Assembly: GCA_964623885.1 (NCBI GenBank)
Contig: CAZUVM010000080.1
Span: forward strand, 8,880-72,879
Direction: 5' to 3'
DNA: 64,000 nucleotides
Source of the DNA: CAZUVM01 sp964623885
GTDB lineage: Bacteria; Verrucomicrobiota; Verrucomicrobiia; Limisphaerales; UBA8199
The notes under the pieces are model-generated. The model did no database searches. It saw only the letters and a list, made by a program, of their open reading frames with translations, and had not been told where the DNA came from. This document shows positions 59,673 to 64,000 of the stretch, piece after piece. How positions within the stretch are numbered: position 1 is the first letter of the stretch; each line of letters begins with the position of its first letter. A program made the position numbers and the translations under genes.

Positions 59673-61094
59673 ATGTCGAAGCGCATCCTCATCGATCCCG
59701 TGACCCGCATCGAGGGTCACGCCAAGATCAGCATTTTCCTCGATGACGCCGGTAACGTCTCCGACGCCGAATTCCACGTCGTCGAGTTCCGCGGATTTGA
59801 GAAGTTCTGCGAAGGCCGCCCATTTTCCGAAATGCCGGGGATCACGCCTCGGATTTGCGGCATTTGTCCCGTCAGCCATTTGCTGGCCTCCGCTAAAGCC
59901 GGCGACGCCATAATGGCCGTCAATATCCCTCCCGCCGCAGACAAGCTGCGCCGGCTGATGAACCTCGGCCAGATTATCCAGAGCCACGCGCTGAGCTTTT
60001 TCCACTTGAGCGCTCCGGACTTCTTGCTGGGCTGGAATACCCCCGCGCCCCAGCGGAACGTCTTCGGGCTGATCGCCTCGAATGCCGGACTCGCCCGCGC
60101 GGGCATCCGGCTACGGCAGTTTGGCCAGGAAGTCATCGAAATCCTGGGTGGCAAAAAGATCCATCCGGCCTGGGCCGTACCCGGCGGCGTGCGCAGTCCG
60201 TTGACTGAGGAGGGACGTGCTCGAATTCGCGCCTGGCTGCCGGAAGCTTACGCGACTACGAAAACCGCTCTGGACTTGTTCAAGAAGACTCTCGATTCAC
60301 ACAAGAAAGAGGTCCAAATCTTTGGGAATTTCCCATCCCTTTTCATGGGGCTGGTTGATGCCGAAGGCAATTGGGAGCACCACGGCGGTAAATTGCGGTT
60401 TACTGATAGCAGCGGCAGCGTGATCGCCGACCAACTTGATCCGCAAAAATATTACGATTATATCAGCGAAGCTGTTCAACCTAATTCGTATCTCAAATCG
60501 CCGTATTACACGCCGCTCGGTTTTCCCGACGGCATGTACCGCGTGGGACCGCTCGCGCGGCTGAACGTCGCCGAGCGTATGGGCACACCCAAAGCTGATG
60601 CCGAGCACAAAAAATTCAAAAAACTTGGCCGTGGTGCCGTCACTTCCTCGTTCCTGTATCACTACGCCCGGTTAATCGAGATCCTGGCTTCAATCGAGTA
60701 TGTCGAGGCCGGTCTTGATGACGCCGACTTGCTGAGCGAAGACCTGCGCGCCGATGCCGGCATTAACAGCTTGCGCGGCGTGGGCGTTAGCGAAGCCCCG
60801 CGCGGCACCCTCTTCCACGACTACACGGTTGACCGAGAAGGCTTGCTCAAAAAGGTCAACCTGATTGTTGCCACCGGCCAGAACAACCTGGCCATGAATC
60901 GCACGGTGGCTCAAATCGCTCGGCATTATGTTCGTGGCGAAACCGTCCCGGAACCGATGCTGAACCGGATTGAGCATGGCATCCGTTGCTACGATCCGTG
61001 TCTAAGCTGCTCCACCCACGCCGTGGGCCAAATGCCCCTACAGGTGCGGTTGGTTGCGCCGGATGGAAGGGTCGTGAAGGAGATCTTTCGGTGA
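59673..61094 (+). CDS. hoxH: Bidirectional [NiFe] hydrogenase, large subunit HoxH
   Basis: 473 residues from the ATG at 59673 (MSKRILIDPVTRIEGHAKIS). HoxH holds the NiFe(CN)2CO site that oxidises H2 or reduces protons. Nickel ligands are C62 and C65 in 'RICGICPVSH' and C443 and C446 in 'DPCLSCSTH'. After H449 there is a 24-residue extension starting 'AVGQMPLQVRLV' that should be cut off by the maturation protease, whose gene follows. The first and last signatures together with HoxEFU neighbours place it in group 3d (NAD-linked, cytoplasmic). The hypABCDEF accessory genes are not in the window. Confidence 0.96.
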   Translation: MSKRILIDPVTRIEGHAKISIFLDDAGNVSDAEFHVVEFRGFEKFCEGRPFSEMPGITPRICGICPVSHLLASAKAGDAIMAVNIPPAADKLRRLMNLGQIIQSHALSFFHLSAPDFLLGWNTPAPQRNVFGLIASNAGLARAGIRLRQFGQEVIEILGGKKIHPAWAVPGGVRSPLTEEGRARIRAWLPEAYATTKTALDLFKKTLDSHKKEVQIFGNFPSLFMGLVDAEGNWEHHGGKLRFTDSSGSVIADQLDPQKYYDYISEAVQPNSYLKSPYYTPLGFPDGMYRVGPLARLNVAERMGTPKADAEHKKFKKLGRGAVTSSFLYHYARLIEILASIEYVEAGLDDADLLSEDLRADAGINSLRGVGVSEAPRGTLFHDYTVDREGLLKKVNLIVATGQNNLAMNRTVAQIARHYVRGETVPEPMLNRIEHGIRCYDPCLSCSTHAVGQMPLQVRLVAPDGRVVKEIFR

Positions 61095-61624
61095 GCAACG
61101 GTCATCCGGTTTCTCTGCGAGATTGTAATTGTCGGCTTCTCATCATCGGTTTCGGTAACACCCTCCGTTCAGACGACGGCGTTGGTCCAAAAGTTGCCGA
61201 TTGCATCGCAGCCTTGAACTTGCCCGGCGTGCAGACCCTAAACTGCGCGCTGTTGACACCGGAATTAGCCGACCCCATTTCGCGGGCGGATCGCGTCGTG
61301 TTTGTGGATGCCGCCGTTGACTCCCCACGCGAGGCCCAACTCCGCCCCTTGTCACCCGCCGATTCCTCGCAAATTATGGCCCACGCCGCCGACCCGCGCA
61401 CGCTCTTGGCCCTGGCGCGCGATGTCTTCCATCACGTTCCTCGAGCCGCGTTGCTAACCATTCCCGCGGAAAACCTGGGAATCGGGGAAAAGCTCTCACC
61501 CCTGACACAAGCTGGCTTTGAGACTGCCGTAAACAAACTGAGGGAAGTTGCCGCCGAAGCTACCCAGCCCAAACACAAGATCAGCAAGGGCGACAGAAGC
61601 TCGAAATCCGAGCGCCCGCGATAG
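61091..61624 (+). CDS. hoxW: Hydrogenase maturation protease for HoxH (HoxW-like)
   Basis: 177 residues from a GTG at 61091 that overlaps the hoxH stop (GTGA); the frame upstream lies in hoxH. The HybD/HyaD-type fold is recognisable by 'LLIIGFGNTLRSDDGVGPKV' at the N-terminus, 'VVFVDAAVDSP' and 'QIMAHAADP' with the conserved His. The acidic residue of the first motif, the Asp of 'FVDAA' and this His form the nickel-sensing site in the family. The protein removes the C-terminal peptide of HoxH after nickel insertion. The tail ('KHKISKGDRSSKSERPR') is basic and variable. Gene symbol is by function and position. Confidence 0.88.
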   Translation: MSNGHPVSLRDCNCRLLIIGFGNTLRSDDGVGPKVADCIAALNLPGVQTLNCALLTPELADPISRADRVVFVDAAVDSPREAQLRPLSPADSSQIMAHAADPRTLLALARDVFHHVPRAALLTIPAENLGIGEKLSPLTQAGFETAVNKLREVAAEATQPKHKISKGDRSSKSERPR

Positions 61625-61648
61625 CAATTGGCTTCTTTCGGGCAAAGT

Positions 61649-62965
61649 CTATAGGCGCAGGAAAATCCCTCGTTTGTAAAGGAAGCGCACGAACCAAAAC
61701 GCCAGGAGCAGACCGACGATTGAGATCATCATTTCTCCGAAACCCTGAGCGACATGGGCGTCAAAGTATTTTTTCACATCGCCTCCAACGAGCCGTGAGG
61801 CCAGCGGGCTGAAGCTGCCGCCAATGGCGTTCTTGGTCAGGTAAATAGTGATTGAGTTCATGCCGATCCAGACAAATGGTTGGCACCAGGCCCGGATCTG
61901 CCAGATATCGACGATCTGATAAAACAAGCCCACCAGGACAGCGCTGTAGCCGCCTGCCACGAGCACGTAGGAAGAGGTCCAGATTTTTTTGATCACGGGG
62001 AATTGGAGTCCCCAAAGCCAGCCGAGAGTCACGGCGGCAACACCACCGCCTACAAGCCAGGCCACTTTACGCTGGTCGGGCACGCTCGGGCTGCGCAACA
62101 GCAACCCAGCCAGCGCACCCAGCAGACAGGTCGCCACGGCGGGAATCGTGCTTAGGAATCCTTCTGGATCGTAGAAATTGTCCCATTTCTTGCCGGGCAA
62201 ATATTGGAAGTCGATATGGTCCGACAGATTGTGACCAGGGCCGAACTGGCCGCTGACATAGTTCGTCGTAGCATAAAACATGCGTTGAGCGGCAGTCCAC
62301 GCGGCACCGTTTTTTAACGTGGACGGATTGCCGGTCTCGCGGAAGAGCGCCGCGGTGGAAGAATCGCCGGCGTGTTCTGCCAGGGCGCCCAGGTTATCTT
62401 TAGTCAGTTGAATGTCGCGGATTGGAACAAACGTCATCAGCCCCCAATAGCTAATGAGCAAAGCGACCCAGATACCGGCGAGCGCGCGTGGCTTGAAAAA
62501 GCAAAAGAACAGTCCGGCAAATAGGTAGGCGAGAGCGATGCGGTTCAGCACGCCCATCAGGCGCATATCGGGCCAGCCGTGGGAAAAACCGCCCGAATAG
62601 AACAAGCCGATCAAGTACAGTAAAACGCCTCGGCGGATCACGCGGGAAATCGCCTGCGCTCGGCCGGCTTGCTCGATGGCCTTGCTTAACGAAAACACCA
62701 GGGAGACGCCGACAATGAAAACAAACAACGGAAAGATCAGGTCATAGAAATGGAAGCCTTCCCAATCGGCGTGATCGAGCTGATTGGCCAGGAAAGCGGT
62801 GGGCCTGGTTTGGCTCATCCGGTTGAGGGCATAAACCAGGGAGTCGGCCCCCAGGATCCAAAACATGTCAAACCCGCGAAGCGCGTCGATCGACATCAAG
62901 CGCCGCGTAGCCGTAGTATCAGAGGAGACGGGTTTTGCGGGAGGGGGAGCAGCGAGCGTCGACAT
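61649..62965 (-). CDS. HGSNAT/DUF5009-like multi-pass membrane acyltransferase
   Basis: 438 residues with about ten membrane segments. It opens with 'RRLMSIDALRGFDMFWILG', the S-x-D-x-x-R-G-x-x signature of the heparan-alpha-glucosaminide N-acetyltransferase-like family, followed by 'FYDLIFPLFVFIVGVSLVFS' and 'MGVLNRIALAYLFAGLF'. The late segment 'PFVWIGMNSITIYLTKNAIG' is also typical. Family members transfer acetyl groups across the membrane to sugars; in bacteria the acceptor is usually unknown and is often thought to be a polysaccharide or peptidoglycan unit. It converges with the hydrogenase operon. Confidence 0.85.
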   Translation of the reverse strand: MSTLAAPPPAKPVSSDTTATRRLMSIDALRGFDMFWILGADSLVYALNRMSQTRPTAFLANQLDHADWEGFHFYDLIFPLFVFIVGVSLVFSLSKAIEQAGRAQAISRVIRRGVLLYLIGLFYSGGFSHGWPDMRLMGVLNRIALAYLFAGLFFCFFKPRALAGIWVALLISYWGLMTFVPIRDIQLTKDNLGALAEHAGDSSTAALFRETGNPSTLKNGAAWTAAQRMFYATTNYVSGQFGPGHNLSDHIDFQYLPGKKWDNFYDPEGFLSTIPAVATCLLGALAGLLLRSPSVPDQRKVAWLVGGGVAAVTLGWLWGLQFPVIKKIWTSSYVLVAGGYSAVLVGLFYQIVDIWQIRAWCQPFVWIGMNSITIYLTKNAIGGSFSPLASRLVGGDVKKYFDAHVAQGFGEMMISIVGLLLAFWFVRFLYKRGIFLRL

Positions 62966-63031
62966 ATGGCTTTGCCGAATCCTAATCCGAACGCTGTGAT
63001 TTGAGAATTATAAACTGGACGACGGCTCACT

Positions 63032-63304
63032 TCAAAACCACTTAAAGAATAGCAGAACGAAACCGATCACCAGCAGTACGGCCGCCACCCACCAAAACCA
63101 GTGAATTCCCCGCGGAACGGGTCCTTCGTTCCCGAACTCCCGCTGCACGAATTCATCGTAATTGAATTTTTCGTCCGGCAACCCTAGTGCGTCAGAGGCA
63201 GCCGCATCGGACCACCCGGTCTGGTCATCTGAGCCGCATTCGGGGCAGGCCTTAGCGTTCGGAGGGACGGTTGCTCCGCAGTTGGGACAAATCTCAGGAG
63301 GCAT
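63032..63304 (-). CDS. Zinc-ribbon membrane protein (90 residues)
   Basis: Begins 'MPPEICPNCGATVPPNAKAC' and continues 'PECGSDDQTGW', giving two CxxC pairs (C6-C9 and C20-C23) of a zinc ribbon. A single C-terminal membrane segment follows ('WVAAVLLVIGFVLLFF', about 72-87), with the ribbon probably on the cytoplasmic side. Small proteins of this layout are common and without known function. It lies 35 bases downstream of the GNAT gene in the same direction and may be co-transcribed with it. Confidence 0.8.
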   Translation of the reverse strand: MPPEICPNCGATVPPNAKACPECGSDDQTGWSDAAASDALGLPDEKFNYDEFVQREFGNEGPVPRGIHWFWWVAAVLLVIGFVLLFFKWF

Positions 63305-63339
63305 CCTGTCTTCGGGCGATCGGGATTCCGCACCTGCAC

Positions 63340-63921
63340 TTAACCGACGCCCGCGTATTCCTCGTCAATCTTCAGATCCACGCCCATGAGAATGTAATCA
63401 TGCGAAATGGCCTGCATGTCCTTTACGTAATTCTCCAGGCGGACCAGGTTGCTGAAGCCAAGCAGCGCGAACATCTTGATGGCGGCGTCCTGCTCGCCGA
63501 TAAACTCCGCTTCGACGCGCTCCAGCCCGAGATTACGCGCCAGGCTAACGATTTCCTCAACCAGGGCACGTGCCAGTCCGCGCCCGCGATAGTGCGGCAG
63601 CACAAGGACACTGACGCGGCCGATATGCCGCTTCCACCCGCCCAGTTGCTGATGCAAAGTCGCGGCACCGACAATTTTGCCGTCGATGAAAGCCAGCAGT
63701 GGCAGATTCCGGCCAAGGTCGATGTTGCGGCACCAATTCCGAATCACGTCCGGTTCGGTAACGCGGTGTTTGATAAACATTCGTTCCGAAGCGGGCACCG
63801 CAAGGAAAAACTCGTGGAAGGCTTTTTCGTCTTCCTTCCGCAATGGCCGCAAGCGACTCCGCGAGCCATCCTTGAGCGGGATGTCCTTCGGATACTTCTG
63901 CAATTCCAGTTCAAGAGTCAT
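63340..63921 (-). CDS. GNAT-family N-acetyltransferase
   Basis: 193 residues. The acetyl-CoA-binding motif A is visible in 'RVSVLVLPHYRGRGLARALV' (R/Q-x-x-G-x-G/A pattern), preceded by the beta4 strand region 'IVGAATLHQQLGG' and followed by 'ALLGFSNLVRLENYVKD' near the end. The N-terminal 'GSRSRLRPLRKEDEKAFHEF' is the usual GNAT opening. The acceptor (an amine on a protein, peptide or small molecule) cannot be told. The remaining 79 bases to the window edge hold no recognisable feature. Confidence 0.85.
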   Translation of the reverse strand: MTLELELQKYPKDIPLKDGSRSRLRPLRKEDEKAFHEFFLAVPASERMFIKHRVTEPDVIRNWCRNIDLGRNLPLLAFIDGKIVGAATLHQQLGGWKRHIGRVSVLVLPHYRGRGLARALVEEIVSLARNLGLERVEAEFIGEQDAAIKMFALLGFSNLVRLENYVKDMQAISHDYILMGVDLKIDEEYAGVG

Positions 63922-64000
63922 AAACAGATACGAGTTTTAGGGGATTTGAATTAGATATGCCAAAGCCGCGTTGCTATTGCAAGCCCGTCGGCATCTGGTC

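Noticed and set aside
1..64000. tRNA, rRNA and riboswitch candidates
   Set aside because: Intergenic spaces were read on both strands; no cloverleaf with a T-loop TTCGA-type segment and no known riboswitch core was recognised. A covariance search would be decisive.

Overview
This window looks like a chromosomal segment of a Verrucomicrobiota bacterium, probably from the Limisphaerales/Pedosphaera lineage (subdivision 3). The phylum call rests on three things. There is a planctomycete/verrucomicrobial gene set (DUF1501, DUF1549+DUF1553 and a cytochrome-domain WD40 protein in one operon). The prepilins carry the 'FTLIELLVVIAIIAILASLLLPALAKAK' class of N-terminus. The exported hydrolases and GC-rich coding are also typical. 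The order-level call is less certain. No rRNA, tRNA, CRISPR array, transposase or phage gene was seen.

Layout. 1-5.2 kb: a sulfatase cut by the window edge, a vanadium haloperoxidase, a frameshifted pseudopilin and long repeat-rich gaps. 5.2-9.0 kb: a leftward minor-pilin-like operon (PilV-like, PilW-like and two tandem PilX-like beta-helix proteins). 9.2-12.9 kb: a beta-lactamase-like lipoprotein, a DUF4230 protein, hemB and hypothetical genes. 13.0-17.6 kb: a MacA/MacB-type ABC system (adaptor, ATPase, two permeases). 17.6-30.5 kb: a leftward housekeeping stretch (tsaB, tsaE, thiL, a CPBP protease, an isochorismatase-like hydrolase, the YifB/ComM ATPase, mnmA, lon, hsp20, polA). 30.7-39.3 kb: a DUF6263-like exported protein, a GH15 glucoamylase-like enzyme, an FmdB-type zinc ribbon, an exported protein of unknown role and recD2. 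39.6-43.7 kb: a frameshifted prepilin, a prolyl oligopeptidase and a decayed exported gene. 43.8-52.3 kb: the four-gene planctomycete-type operon. 52.5-55.8 kb: an NtrC-type regulator with a membrane glycosyltransferase-like protein. 56.1-61.6 kb: a complete bidirectional NAD-linked [NiFe] hydrogenase operon, hoxEFUYH plus its maturation protease. 61.6-63.9 kb: an HGSNAT/DUF5009-like membrane protein, a zinc-ribbon protein and a GNAT acetyltransferase.

The most unusual property is the density of short dispersed repeats. At least nine families can be recognised because each recurs two or more times in 64 kb. One family is a double hairpin whose stems differ between copies while pairing and linkers are kept. 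One family forms direct repeats around the prolyl oligopeptidase gene, and another forms an inverted pair around the haloperoxidase gene. In the 43.8-52.3 kb operon three consecutive genes have repeat sequence at or within the 5' end of their reading frames, just ahead of the signal peptide, with no ATG close to that signal peptide. Repeat DNA may therefore supply their translation starts. Three other genes (near 4.55, 39.84 and 43.1 kb) carry apparent single-base frameshifts, which could be decay or assembly error.
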